The position numbers were made by a program, and so were the translations under genes. This document shows positions 1 through 7,089 of a DNA stretch of 27,254 nucleotides, in pieces. The DNA is from DASSBG01 sp965651365. Lineage in GTDB: Bacteria > Pseudomonadota > Gammaproteobacteria > Xanthomonadales > Rhodanobacteraceae. Under the pieces are notes generated by a model that was given only the letters and a program-made list of their open reading frames with translations, had not been told where the DNA came from and searched no databases. Positions within the stretch are counted from its first letter, which is position 1; each line of letters opens with the position of its first letter. The stretch spans positions 1-27,254 of the forward strand of contig CBFGSA010000024.1 in the NCBI GenBank assembly GCA_965651365.1, given 5' to 3'.

Positions 1-49
1 CGAGTCGCCGCAAGAACAATCGAATCCACTACTTCACGGGAGCCACGAC

Positions 50-547
50 ATGAAACCTGCACCCATTTTGCTGCTGGCGGCCTGTTGCATGCTGGCAGGC
101 TGCCACAGCCCCGCGCAGGACCAAGCGCAGCGGACCGCCGCCGCGATCCAGGACGCGATGAAAACCTACGGCCCGCCCCAGGTGGCGACGTCCGAGGGCG
201 GCTATGTCATGCACGCGGTCGTCGACGGCAAGCCGTGGCAGGCGAGCCAGATGATGGAGCTCAACGGCTCGAATGAACATTTCATTCAGGGCACCGGCGA
301 CCAGGTGCAGCTTGGCTTCTACATCGACACGGACCATGCCGTGCTCGGCAAAGAAAGGCATCTGGGTGAAGGCCATTCGGCCGACCTCACGGTCGGCGAC
401 GGTTCCTGGCACGCCATCGATGGCGGATACACGATCGACAGGTTAGATGCAAAAAACATCGAAGGCCGCTTCCACTTCACGGCCCAGAAGTTCCAGTCGA
501 GCGACACGCTGGAAGTCACCGAGGGTCGATTCCGAGTGATCCCGTGA
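50..547 (+). CDS. Predicted lipoprotein of unknown function
   Basis: This encodes a 165-residue protein with a classic lipoprotein signal: a short hydrophobic stretch (residues 5-16) ending in the lipobox Leu-Ala-Gly-Cys, with Cys18 as the expected lipidated residue. It is therefore predicted to be exported and anchored to a membrane. A GGGAG Shine-Dalgarno sequence stands about 10 bases before the ATG. The mature part has an Ala/Gln-rich linker followed by a region that looks beta-rich. A 'DGKPWQA' turn near residue 63 and the ending 'IEGRFHFTA...LEVTEGRFRV' resemble the edge strands of DUF6252-like beta-sandwich lipoproteins. That similarity is from memory and weak. No catalytic motif is visible. 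It may head the run of exported proteins that follows, but 138 bases separate it from the next gene. Confidence 0.82.
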   Translation: MKPAPILLLAACCMLAGCHSPAQDQAQRTAAAIQDAMKTYGPPQVATSEGGYVMHAVVDGKPWQASQMMELNGSNEHFIQGTGDQVQLGFYIDTDHAVLGKERHLGEGHSADLTVGDGSWHAIDGGYTIDRLDAKNIEGRFHFTAQKFQSSDTLEVTEGRFRVIP

Positions 548-685
548 GCACAATCGAAGTGAAGACAGCGGTTGCGGTACGGCGGTGAGCATCATCAACC
601 TGTATTTCGTGGGCGGAAACCACTCTGCCGATCTGATTGTGAAGGGGGCATTCGTGCCAAGCGCAGCGAGACAGAGAAAAGCGCC

Positions 686-1150
686 ATGACTTATCAGCAC
701 ACCGCGTTCACTACCCTGGGCTTCACCATCCTCATGTTCGCATCAGGACCATGCGCTGCCGCGGCCTGCCAGGCCGGCCTGTGGCTCGACTATCCATGTG
801 AAATCACTGCAATGACAATGCCTGGCCTCATGACCACACAAACCGAGACACTGGTCGCGTACAACGTCACCGCTACGCCGCTGCAAGTGGCATTTTTTCC
901 ATCGATCGATGCTTGTATCACGGCATCCACCGATTGGATCACTTTCTCGGACTATGAGTTCTACGTGCCTCCAATGATCCAATCGACGCTTTCGATTGAC
1001 ATTACATTCGATGCGACTAGCCTGGGACCCGGAGTTTACCGCAAGCAGGCCTGCCTCACGCGCGGCAGCCCCGGCGCCGAATACATCACGATTCCCATCA
1101 CCCTGGACGTAGGTGATGTCCTGATATTCGCCAATGGCTTCGATTACTGA
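686..1150 (+). CDS. Small exported protein with C-terminal F-D/E tail
   Basis: This encodes a 154-residue protein. An N-terminal hydrophobic segment (about residues 9-25, ending Pro-Cys-Ala-Ala-Ala) looks like a cleavable signal peptide. The ATG at 686 is preferred over an in-frame ATG at 572 because the signal peptide begins directly after it and a GAGA ribosome site lies upstream. The mature part is small, Thr/Ile-rich and probably a beta-sandwich ('SLGPGVYRKQACLTRGSPG...ITIPITLDV'), like bacterial Ig-like surface domains. It has a few cysteines that could form disulfides. The last residues, GDVLIFANGFDY, match a tail shared with three other exported proteins in this window. Codon use is visibly less GC-rich than in the housekeeping genes. 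No specific function is recognised. Confidence 0.75.
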   Translation: MTYQHTAFTTLGFTILMFASGPCAAAACQAGLWLDYPCEITAMTMPGLMTTQTETLVAYNVTATPLQVAFFPSIDACITASTDWITFSDYEFYVPPMIQSTLSIDITFDATSLGPGVYRKQACLTRGSPGAEYITIPITLDVGDVLIFANGFDY

Positions 1151-1288
1151 TTGCATTGCCTGGCAAACCAACGTGGCAGCCCTGCTTGCTGCCGCAGCAT
1201 CGATCAATAGCATTCTGCCGAGGAATGAAATGGATCTGCATACGGCGTGAGGTCGATCAGTGGAATAGATCACCGCACAATTACCACG

Positions 1289-1295
1289 AAGGAGG
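1289..1295 (+). promoter_or_regulatory. Strong Shine-Dalgarno sequence deciding the 1302 start
   Basis: AAGGAGG lies 6 bases before the ATG at 1302. It is the best ribosome-binding site seen in the window. It supports translation from 1302 even though the signal-peptide-like segment begins only some 50 codons later, where an in-frame GTG at 1455 would otherwise look attractive. Confidence 0.75.
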
Positions 1296-1301
1296 CAAAC
1301 C

Positions 1302-2135
1302 ATGAACGCGATTGCGCTTATCTCCTGCCAATTGAGGCAACACGATCGCTGGCGACAGTTGTGGCACGCGCCAGGCTCAGTCGGATCGACGCAGCATCCG
1401 CTGTCTCCGCTGTCTCCGCTGTCTCCGCTGTCTCCGGTGTCTCCGGTGTCTCCGGTGTGCCGAATTCTGGTCGCCATGGCTTGGGCGTGCTTCACGACCG
1501 CATCGGCAGCAACAGACATCGTCTATCTCAATCGCTGCACGGACGGATGCACGATTGCGCCGGGGCAAGATGATGCGATCAACCATGTTTCTTCGATTCC
1601 ATCCGCAACAGCGTACCTGCCGGCGTTTCCTTTCGGTGACGCCACGTTTGCGCAGACAACTGCATGCCTGCGCAAGGCATTCGCCAAGTATGACGTCACG
1701 GTCACGAGCAACGACCCTGGACCGGTTGCTCGACGCGAAGTCCTGCTGGCCGGTACACCGCAGAATGTTGGAGTCATTCCCGGGATCTTCAGTGTGGCAC
1801 CTTTGACGGGCCAGCCGCTGGACAATGCCATTGTCTTTGTTTTCGCTCAGGAGATTGGTGACAACATGGATATCCTGTGCGAAGAAGCGACGCGAAGTGT
1901 CGGCTACCTGTATGGCCTGGACAACTCGCTGCATTGCCCGGACATCATGTCTCCCCAGTTCTCCTGTGGCGTCAAGTCCTTCACATCGACGGATGCGCAG
2001 TGCGGCGAGATCGAGCCACGGCCATGCGCCGATGGCAATGCTAAGCAGAACAGCGCGGCCAGGCTGGCAATACTGCCCGGCCTGGGGGATCGACTGCTGT
2101 TGAGCGATTTCGAACGCCCCGCACCATCGCCCTGA
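1302..2135 (+). CDS. Exported metalloprotease-like protein, probably catalytically degenerate, with (L/V)SP repeat
   Basis: This encodes a 277-residue protein. Residues 1-33 are polar. Residues 34-51 are four LSP and two VSP triplets. Residues 54-70 form a hydrophobic segment ending Ala-Ser-Ala-Ala that looks like a signal peptide cleavage region. The mature part starts 'TDIVYLNRCTDGCTI' and contains 'ILCEEATRSVGYLYGLDN', then 'CPDIMSP', 'CGVKSF', 'CGEIEPRPC' and 'QNS'. I recall a family of exported myxobacterial/xanthomonad proteins with the same Cys framework in which the corresponding helix reads like 'QExAHxxGLDHE', a zinc-protease-like signature. Here both histidines are replaced, so activity is doubtful. 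The C-terminus GDRLLLSDFERPAPSP carries the shared F-D/E tail. The start is fixed by AAGGAGG. An alternative GTG at 1455 would begin just before the signal segment but has no ribosome site. Confidence 0.7.
   Translation: MNAIALISCQLRQHDRWRQLWHAPGSVGSTQHPLSPLSPLSPLSPVSPVSPVCRILVAMAWACFTTASAATDIVYLNRCTDGCTIAPGQDDAINHVSSIPSATAYLPAFPFGDATFAQTTACLRKAFAKYDVTVTSNDPGPVARREVLLAGTPQNVGVIPGIFSVAPLTGQPLDNAIVFVFAQEIGDNMDILCEEATRSVGYLYGLDNSLHCPDIMSPQFSCGVKSFTSTDAQCGEIEPRPCADGNAKQNSAARLAILPGLGDRLLLSDFERPAPSP
1401..1454 (+). repeat. 9-bp coding minisatellite, six units
   Basis: Four perfect copies of ctgtctccg (1401-1436) are followed by two copies of gtgtctccg (1437-1454). The unit is a multiple of three, so copy-number change would only add or remove Leu/Val-Ser-Pro triplets between the start codon and the signal-like segment of the protein at 1302. 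Confidence 0.95.
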
Positions 2136-2241
2136 AGAACTGGATCAGGTTCACTTGTGCGGGTTTGACTGGTCGCGTACCGGTCGATGTGCAGGGCGTA
2201 GGTGAGCGAAACGGCGTGACTTGGCCTCGACCATGGTCAGA

Positions 2242-2258
2242 ATCGGCCTGCGGCCGAT
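2242..2258. repeat. Palindromic repeat, copy 1
   Basis: The sequence atcggcctgcggccgat has 7-bp inverted arms around a 3-base centre. A second copy with matching flanks (tcagaatcggcc...gccgatgct) lies at 2343-2359. It sits in the 198-bp gap between a forward and a leftward gene that converge. It resembles repetitive extragenic palindromes. No T-run follows on either strand, so a classical terminator is not supported. Confidence 0.75.
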
Positions 2259-2311
2259 GCTGCGGGCATTGCGCTGCCTTGGGGCCACCCCCATCCGGCG
2301 CTTCGCGCCAC

Positions 2312-2333
2312 CTTCCCCCGCCAGCGGGGGAAG
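2312..2333. repeat. Strong GC hairpin between the two palindrome copies
   Basis: Perfect 10-bp arms cttcccccgc and gcgggggaag are separated by two bases. The preceding text 'cggcgcttcgcgccacc' is typical of intergenic repeats in Xanthomonas-group genomes (from memory). The hairpin lies directly past the stop codon of the leftward gene ending at 2334 and could help terminate or stabilise its transcript, but it lacks a U-tract. Confidence 0.7.
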
Positions 2334-3125
2334 TTACTCAGAATCGGCCTGCGGCCGATGCTTTCCAGATGGCCAGCGGAGTTCGATGTGGCTGTTGTTG
2401 AAGCGCGGGTCGCTGATATCGCCGCCGTGGCGGACGGTCAGGGGTGCGGGGATGCCGTCGACCTCCAGTTCCTGGCCGTCCTCGATCCAGGCGCCGAGGG
2501 CCTGCATTTCGACCAGCTTGTGGCACAGCGCACCGGCGCGCTCGGCTTCGGTTTGCGGAACCTGACGCAGGCTGATGTCGGGGCGGGCGAACTTGCGCAT
2601 GCCGCGGGTGTGCACCCACTGGCCGCCAGTCTCATCGGCGTTGGCCAGGATCAGCACATGGCCGCGCGGCGGCGCACCATTCTGGATCAGGTATCTGCCG
2701 CGCCAGGTTTCGGCCGGGAACAGGCTCAGCATCTGCGGATCGGCCACGCTGGTGCCGCCCAGATCAAGCAGACCGGCCAGGACGCCGATCGTGTCGCGCA
2801 GGTAGTCCAGGCTGGCCGGATCGGCCACGCTGCCGCGCACACTGAGCACTTCGGCAGCCGTTTCGGCACGGGCCACGGCCTGCGGGCTGTCCTCGCGCAG
2901 GATCTCGCCCAGGGCGCCGCCCAGCGGATAACCCTCCCACTGGCGCAACTGCTCGTGCGGATGGCGATACAGCTGCACGCCTTCGGGCAGGCCGCGGCTG
3001 GCGTATTTGCCCAGCGGCACATCCAGCCGGCGCGGAAAGTCGCCGAACACGAAATACAGCAGCAACGCGTCCTCGCCGGGCCGCGCCCGCCAGTGTGGCC
3101 GCGGCCAGTCTGCCGGTCTGCTCAT
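2334..3125 (-). CDS. Uncharacterised protein translationally coupled to thymidine kinase
   Basis: This encodes 263 residues starting MSRPADWPRP. The ATG at 3125 overlaps the tdk stop codon (ATGA), so the two proteins are probably made from one message by coupled translation. The reading frame stays open upstream inside tdk, but the tdk frame is clearly the real one there. There is no signal peptide or membrane segment, so a cytoplasmic location is expected. The C-terminal half contains 'GGQWVHTRGMRKFARPDISLR', a pattern that reminds me of DUF4261-type proteins of unknown function. I cannot confirm the family. The last ten or so residues are encoded by a palindromic repeat, which also precedes the TAA stop. 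The true ancestral C-terminus may therefore have ended near 'IELRWPSG'. Confidence 0.8.
   Translation of the reverse strand: MSRPADWPRPHWRARPGEDALLLYFVFGDFPRRLDVPLGKYASRGLPEGVQLYRHPHEQLRQWEGYPLGGALGEILREDSPQAVARAETAAEVLSVRGSVADPASLDYLRDTIGVLAGLLDLGGTSVADPQMLSLFPAETWRGRYLIQNGAPPRGHVLILANADETGGQWVHTRGMRKFARPDISLRQVPQTEAERAGALCHKLVEMQALGAWIEDGQELEVDGIPAPLTVRHGGDISDPRFNNSHIELRWPSGKHRPQADSE
2343..2359. repeat. Palindromic repeat, copy 2, inside a coding 3' end
   Basis: This is the second copy of the atcggcctgcggccgat palindrome. It lies within the last codons of the leftward gene 2334-3125 and encodes part of its final residues (Arg-Pro-Gln-Ala-Asp), so the repeat has contributed the C-terminus. 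Confidence 0.8.
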
Positions 3126-3775
3126 GCCGACTTTTCCCCGGCCGCGCCTTTCTCTCCCAGCGGCAGGACGGTCTGCTGCAGCTCGATGCGGCCTTCGCCC
3201 GCGGTGATCTTCTTGAACTCGGCGCGCGAGACCGACACGTAGCGCTCGTTGCCTCCAATTTCGACCTGCGGCCCGTCGGTCACAGCGCGCCCGGCCTCGT
3301 CGACGCGCACCACCATGGTCGCCTTGCTGCCCGAGTGGCAAATCGTCTTGATCTCCTGCAAATCGTCGGCCCAGGCCAGCAGGTAGCGGCTGCCCTCGAA
3401 CAGCTCGCCGCGGAAATCGGTGCGCAGGCCGTAGGCCAGCACCGGAATGCGCAAGCAATCCACCACGTCGCTCAACTGCCAGACCTGGTCACGGGCCAGA
3501 AACTGTGCCTCATCCACCAGAACGCAGTTGAGTGTCCCGTGGTCGCGAATGTCATGCTCGACCAGGCGCAACAGATTCTCGTCGCCGCCGAAGCGGCGCG
3601 CATTGGCTTTCAGGCCGATGCGTGAGGCGACAACACCCGCGCCATAGCGGTCGTCCAGCGCCGGCGTCATGATCAGCGTGCGCATGCCGCGCTCGTGATA
3701 GTTGTGCGCGCTTTGCAGCAGCGTCGTGGTCTTGCCGGCGTTCATCGCCGAATAGTAGAAATAGAGCTTGGCCAT
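3122..3775 (-). CDS. tdk: Thymidine kinase (type II)
   Basis: This 217-residue protein phosphorylates thymidine to dTMP with ATP in the cytosolic pyrimidine salvage pathway. It aligns by eye along nearly its whole length with E. coli Tdk. The start MAKLYFYYSAMNAGKT includes the P-loop (residues 9-16). The Walker B/lasso-side motif VLVDEAQF is at about 85-92. 'YGLRTDFRGELFEGS' and the thymidine-binding 'GGNERYVSVSRAEF' (about 174-187) are all present. Start 3775 matches the E. coli N-terminus, and the longer open frame upstream is not needed. Oddly, the structural zinc site looks dismantled. E. coli has Cys-x-Cys in the 'KTIC' loop and a Cys-x-x-His pair after 'YVSV'. Here these read Cys-His-Ser and Ser-Arg-Ala-Glu, leaving one of four ligands. 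The stop overlaps the start of the next gene. Confidence 0.96.
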   Translation of the reverse strand: MAKLYFYYSAMNAGKTTTLLQSAHNYHERGMRTLIMTPALDDRYGAGVVASRIGLKANARRFGGDENLLRLVEHDIRDHGTLNCVLVDEAQFLARDQVWQLSDVVDCLRIPVLAYGLRTDFRGELFEGSRYLLAWADDLQEIKTICHSGSKATMVVRVDEAGRAVTDGPQVEIGGNERYVSVSRAEFKKITAGEGRIELQQTVLPLGEKGAAGEKSA

Positions 3776-3782
3776 GGATGCC

Positions 3783-3810
3783 GGGAATCGGAAATAGCGA
3801 ATCGGGAATC
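3783..3810 (+). repeat. Four-unit G-rich heptamer array (degenerate)
   Basis: Four consecutive heptamers occur here: GGGAATC, GGAAATA, GCGAATC, GGGAATC. The two inner units have lost G-runs, so quadruplex formation is unlikely here. The array lies 8 bases upstream of the tdk start codon, in the 97-bp gap behind the delta-60 protein gene, so it is in the tdk leader or promoter. Three sister arrays occur in this window. Confidence 0.75.
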
Positions 3811-3872
3811 GTCGGCTCCCGAGAACTTCAAGTGTAACGGGTCCCGGTCCGAGCCGCGGCACCGCATCCGGT

Positions 3873-5336
3873 TCAAATCGGCGGCAGGAAGAACGGGTCG
3901 AAGTCGTCGGCCATGATGCGGTCGCCGATGAGCAGGCGGGTGATGGCGAAGTCGCGATTGCCGCTGTCGATGTCGGCACTGCCGAGCTGGTACAGGTAGC
4001 CGCCGCTTAGCAACGCGCCATTGGCATCGTCATTCTTGCCGCCGCCGATGTCGAAGTAGACATTTCTGTAGCCGCTCACGCCGTAGCTGGTGTCCACGCT
4101 GCCGTCTGCGTCGAGGCGCAAGGACACCATGTCATTGTCCTGATTGCCGGCCTTGAACTGCGCGTAGCCGGAAAGCAGCAGCTTGAATGCCAGCGACAGG
4201 CCGGGCTGGATCGGCGGGTGCTGCAGCGCCAACGCCGTGATGCTGCCGGACTGGTACTGGCTGGGAAAGATGCCGACCGTGGCCACGCCGCCACTGCCAA
4301 AGGAGGTGACCAGTTGCCCGGAATTGTCGAAAGCAGTCACGGCGGCGGTCGCCGCCACATCGGACTGGCAGTGGGTACCGCCCACCAGCACAGTGCGCTG
4401 GCTGGCGGAATACTTGTGGACCACCAGACCGGATGCCTGATTGATGCAGCCATTGAATCCGCCCGGAATGGCCGCCAGCGAGCGCCCGGCGGCCAGATTG
4501 CCGAATCCCGAATCCAGCGCACCGGTCGTGCCGTCCAGTCGCGCCAGCGCGAACTTCTCCGTATTGCCGCTGGTGTCGGCATCACCGGCCAGCAGTATCT
4601 TGCCGTCGGATTGCAGCGCCACCGCCCGGGCTTGATCGGTATTGTTGCCGCCATTGTCGAAGGCCACCGTGCGCACGCCGAAGCTGCTGTCCAGACTGCC
4701 ACTGGAGGTCAGCTTGGCCACGGCAAAGTCGATGTTGCCGCCACTGCCGCCATCGGTATGGCCGGCCAGATACACGCTGCCCGACGGCCCCAGTGCAGCC
4801 GCCGTGACCACTGCCTCAAAACCGGATGGATGAACAATGGCCAGGCCCTGATCGGCCCAGGCGGTGTCCACCGCGCCATCGGGCAGAAAGCGCATGGCGA
4901 ACATGACGTTGCTGCCGTTGTCGTTCGTATTGCCAAACACCATGATCCGGTCATCCGGTTGCACCAGCATGCCTTGTACCTTGGTCACCCCGGCCAGGAA
5001 GGCCGTGATCTGGCCGGTGCCATTGCCACCAAAGCTGCTGTCGGCGTAGCCCGAAGGCAACAGGCGCACCAGACCGATGCCGACCTGCGGCACGGAGGTT
5101 GTCACCCGTCCAGCCACGACCAGCCGACCGCCAGACTGCATTCCAGCACCAAAGGCCGTATCGATCAGGCCACCACCAACATTGAACGGTACAGTCACCT
5201 TGCCGTTGTGGGCCGGGCCGAAGCGGGGGTCGAGCTGGCCTTCGGCATTGGCTGCCAGAACAAGTCCCGGCAACAGCACGGTGGCCAGAGCCAGCAATCG
5301 GAGAAGTGAGTGTGTTACGGCAATCATTCGGCGCAT
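3873..5336 (-). CDS. Exported delta-60 repeat protein with C-terminal F-D/E tail
   Basis: This encodes 487 residues from the ATG at 5336, chosen because the signal peptide follows at once (basic start, hydrophobic LLRLLALATVLLPGLVLA, cleavage near Ala28). An in-frame ATG 20 codons upstream would add an unusual polar extension. The mature chain is built of delta-60 repeats (TIGR02608-like) of roughly 50-60 residues. Each has the pattern 'LxxxGxxDxSFGxxG...AxxxxPDGKIxxAG', e.g. 'LPSGYADSSFGGNG', 'ALQSDGKILLAGDADTSGN', 'DGSVDTSYGVSGY'. Such repeats probably fold as beta-propeller-like exported domains. Their role is not established. The protein ends GDRIMADDFDPFFLPPI, a variant of the tail shared by four exported proteins here. 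It lies 87 bases downstream of the halogenase-like gene and 97 bases upstream of tdk on the same strand. Confidence 0.9.
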   Translation of the reverse strand: MRRMIAVTHSLLRLLALATVLLPGLVLAANAEGQLDPRFGPAHNGKVTVPFNVGGGLIDTAFGAGMQSGGRLVVAGRVTTSVPQVGIGLVRLLPSGYADSSFGGNGTGQITAFLAGVTKVQGMLVQPDDRIMVFGNTNDNGSNVMFAMRFLPDGAVDTAWADQGLAIVHPSGFEAVVTAAALGPSGSVYLAGHTDGGSGGNIDFAVAKLTSSGSLDSSFGVRTVAFDNGGNNTDQARAVALQSDGKILLAGDADTSGNTEKFALARLDGTTGALDSGFGNLAAGRSLAAIPGGFNGCINQASGLVVHKYSASQRTVLVGGTHCQSDVAATAAVTAFDNSGQLVTSFGSGGVATVGIFPSQYQSGSITALALQHPPIQPGLSLAFKLLLSGYAQFKAGNQDNDMVSLRLDADGSVDTSYGVSGYRNVYFDIGGGKNDDANGALLSGGYLYQLGSADIDSGNRDFAITRLLIGDRIMADDFDPFFLPPI

Positions 5337-5423
5337 GCTTTCATCTCGGAAAAGGCTATTCCCGACTAAACGCAATTCTTGCCCATGCGGGGCCACGACC
5401 GCGGCAAATCGCGCCTTGCGGCT

Positions 5424-6797
5424 TCAGGCACTTGCCAAGCGTGCCTGGCGCTTCCGTTCGCGCCGCTCGCGCCAGCTCGCCACAGGATGGGTCAGCCAGA
5501 CGATCGCGTAGAGCAGCTGGAACAGGCGCAGCTTGCGAATCACGCGAGGGTTGTCGAATACGTCGCCGGCCAGCATCGAGATCACGCCACGCTCGATATC
5601 GAGCACATTGCGCGGGTCGTTGAACAGGATGCGCATGGCCGGCGAATTGAAGCGATAGATGAACCAGGCGAAGTGGCGCATGCCGCGGCGCATGTGGCGT
5701 TCCAGATTCGTTTGCAGCGCGGCTTCCCGTTCGGGATGGCGCAACGCCTCGTCGACCACCGCAGCAGCGCGCTCGGCGCCGGTCATGGCCAGGTACACGC
5801 CGGAGGAAAACACCGGATCGAGGAAGGCGAAGGCGTCGCCGACCAGGATCCAGCCCGGCCCGCCCATGTGGCTCGAATCGTAGGTGTAGTTGCCGGCCAC
5901 GTACACCTTGTCGTCGATCAGCTCGGCCTCCTGCAGTCGCTCCCAGGCAGCCGGATTGGCCTTCAAGGTTTGCAGCAGAAAATCGCGATTGTTGCCGCGG
6001 CGCTGGCGCAGGTGGGCCGGGCGGCACACCGCACCCACGCTCATCTCGCCGCCCGGTTGGGGAATCAGCCACATCCAGCCGTGTTCGAACCAGTAGATGC
6101 TGATGTTGCCGCGGTCATCGCCGTCGCGGAAGCCGGCATTGTTGAAGCGTCCGAAAATGGCCGCGCTCTGGTGCTGGCGGTTGCGGCGGATCAGCTTGCG
6201 CTGCTTCGACAGCAGGGTGTCGCGGCCGCTGGCGTCGATGACGTAGCGGGCTCGAATCTGTGCGGCAGCATTTTGTCCTTCGATGTCGAAGGTGACTGTC
6301 GATTGCCGCGGGCCTTGGTGTTCGATTGCGGTCACCTTGCAGCCCTGACGCGCATCGACTCCGGCTTCACGCGCATGCTCGAACAGCATCTGGTCGAACT
6401 CGGCCCGGCAGACCTGCCAGGCATGGCCGGGGCTGTCGCCGAGCGCACGCGCAAACTCGAAGCGACTGTAGCCTTCCCGGGCATCGCTCTCGAAGTCCGC
6501 GCCGGGCTTGAACACGCCCAGCGCCCGGACCTTGTCCATTGCCCCAAGGCGCTCAAAAATCGGCAGGTTCATGGGCAGCAGCGACTCGCCAATGTGGAAG
6601 CGCGGGTGATGCTCCTTTTCCAGCATCAACACGGACCAGCCGCTGCGTGCCAGCAAGGTTGACACCGTGCTGCCGGCCGGCCCGCCGCCGATCACCAGCA
6701 CGTCACACGTTTCCCGCTCGTTCGATTCGCCCTGCACTGGTGCGCCTTCGCTGTTTGCAAACGGCAAAGCGTACGCAAACGGCCCTGTCCCGTCCAT
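5424..6797 (-). CDS. Flavin-dependent halogenase-like FAD oxidoreductase
   Basis: From the ATG at 6797 this encodes 457 residues. A GTG at 6737 gives 437 residues, has the better ribosome site (GAAGG), and is a serious alternative. The core is a PHBH-fold flavoprotein. Visible motifs are the Rossmann dinucleotide motif GGGPAGS (37-43), 'HIGESLLP' (68-75), 'VIDASGRDT' (about 186-194), the halogenase-type WxWxIP as WMWLIP (241-246), and 'GDAFAFLDPVFSSG' (320-333), which contains the F-x-x-P-x-x-S-x-G pattern described for flavin halogenases. The GESLLP and FLDPVFSSG forms are closer to halogenases acting on carrier-bound or phenolic substrates than to tryptophan halogenases. The C-terminus is basic (RERRERKRQARLASA). 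No reductase, carrier protein or synthase gene is nearby, so the substrate is unknown. A non-halogenating monooxygenase or reductase of the same superfamily cannot be excluded. Confidence 0.8.
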   Translation of the reverse strand: MDGTGPFAYALPFANSEGAPVQGESNERETCDVLVIGGGPAGSTVSTLLARSGWSVLMLEKEHHPRFHIGESLLPMNLPIFERLGAMDKVRALGVFKPGADFESDAREGYSRFEFARALGDSPGHAWQVCRAEFDQMLFEHAREAGVDARQGCKVTAIEHQGPRQSTVTFDIEGQNAAAQIRARYVIDASGRDTLLSKQRKLIRRNRQHQSAAIFGRFNNAGFRDGDDRGNISIYWFEHGWMWLIPQPGGEMSVGAVCRPAHLRQRRGNNRDFLLQTLKANPAAWERLQEAELIDDKVYVAGNYTYDSSHMGGPGWILVGDAFAFLDPVFSSGVYLAMTGAERAAAVVDEALRHPEREAALQTNLERHMRRGMRHFAWFIYRFNSPAMRILFNDPRNVLDIERGVISMLAGDVFDNPRVIRKLRLFQLLYAIVWLTHPVASWRERRERKRQARLASA

Positions 6798-7089
6798 AGT
6801 CCACGGTGCGCGCTCAATTCCGTCATTCCGGACGCCGCAATGCGGCGATCCGAATAGCGGAGGCAGGAGCCGGAGCAAACCTCGGCGCAGCCGATGGCCG
6901 GAAGGGCAGGCCGCCGGGAGCGGCCAGTCAATCCACTTTCTAGCGTGGGACTCCATGCAGCCAGGTGGATTCCGGGTTCCACACTGCGTGCGGCCCCGGA
7001 ATGACGACGATTCCGGTCCGGCGCCAGTCCAAGCGCCATGGGCCCATGGCCGGTTACCATGGACACTTCAGGCAACGGGACAAGTCGCC
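6798..7089. other. Intergenic region between divergent halogenase-like and rimB-like genes
   Basis: This 292-bp gap must hold the promoters of two divergent transcripts. It contains no supportable open reading frame. Its main content is a 186-bp stretch (6821-7006) bounded by perfect inverted 11-mers and holding further internal inverted repeats. I could not pick out a convincing -35/-10 pair. Confidence 0.6.
6821..7006. repeat. Candidate inverted-repeat-bounded element
   Basis: Perfect inverted 11-mers cgtcattccgg (6821-6831) and ccggaatgacg (6996-7006) flank about 164 bp. Inside are a cgccgc-aat-gcggcg hairpin near the left end and facing copies of aatccac/gtggatt in the right half. 'GTCATTCCGG' ends are common in dispersed proteobacterial intergenic repeats. 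No transposase is present, and flanking target duplications were not identified. Confidence 0.45.

Noticed and set aside
1401..1454. Possible CRISPR-like or regulatory direct repeats
   Set aside because: The units are only 9 bp, contiguous without spacers, and in frame with a coding sequence, so a coding minisatellite explains them.
2312..2333. Rho-independent terminator
   Set aside because: The stem is strong but no T-run follows on either strand. I list it as a repeat/hairpin instead.
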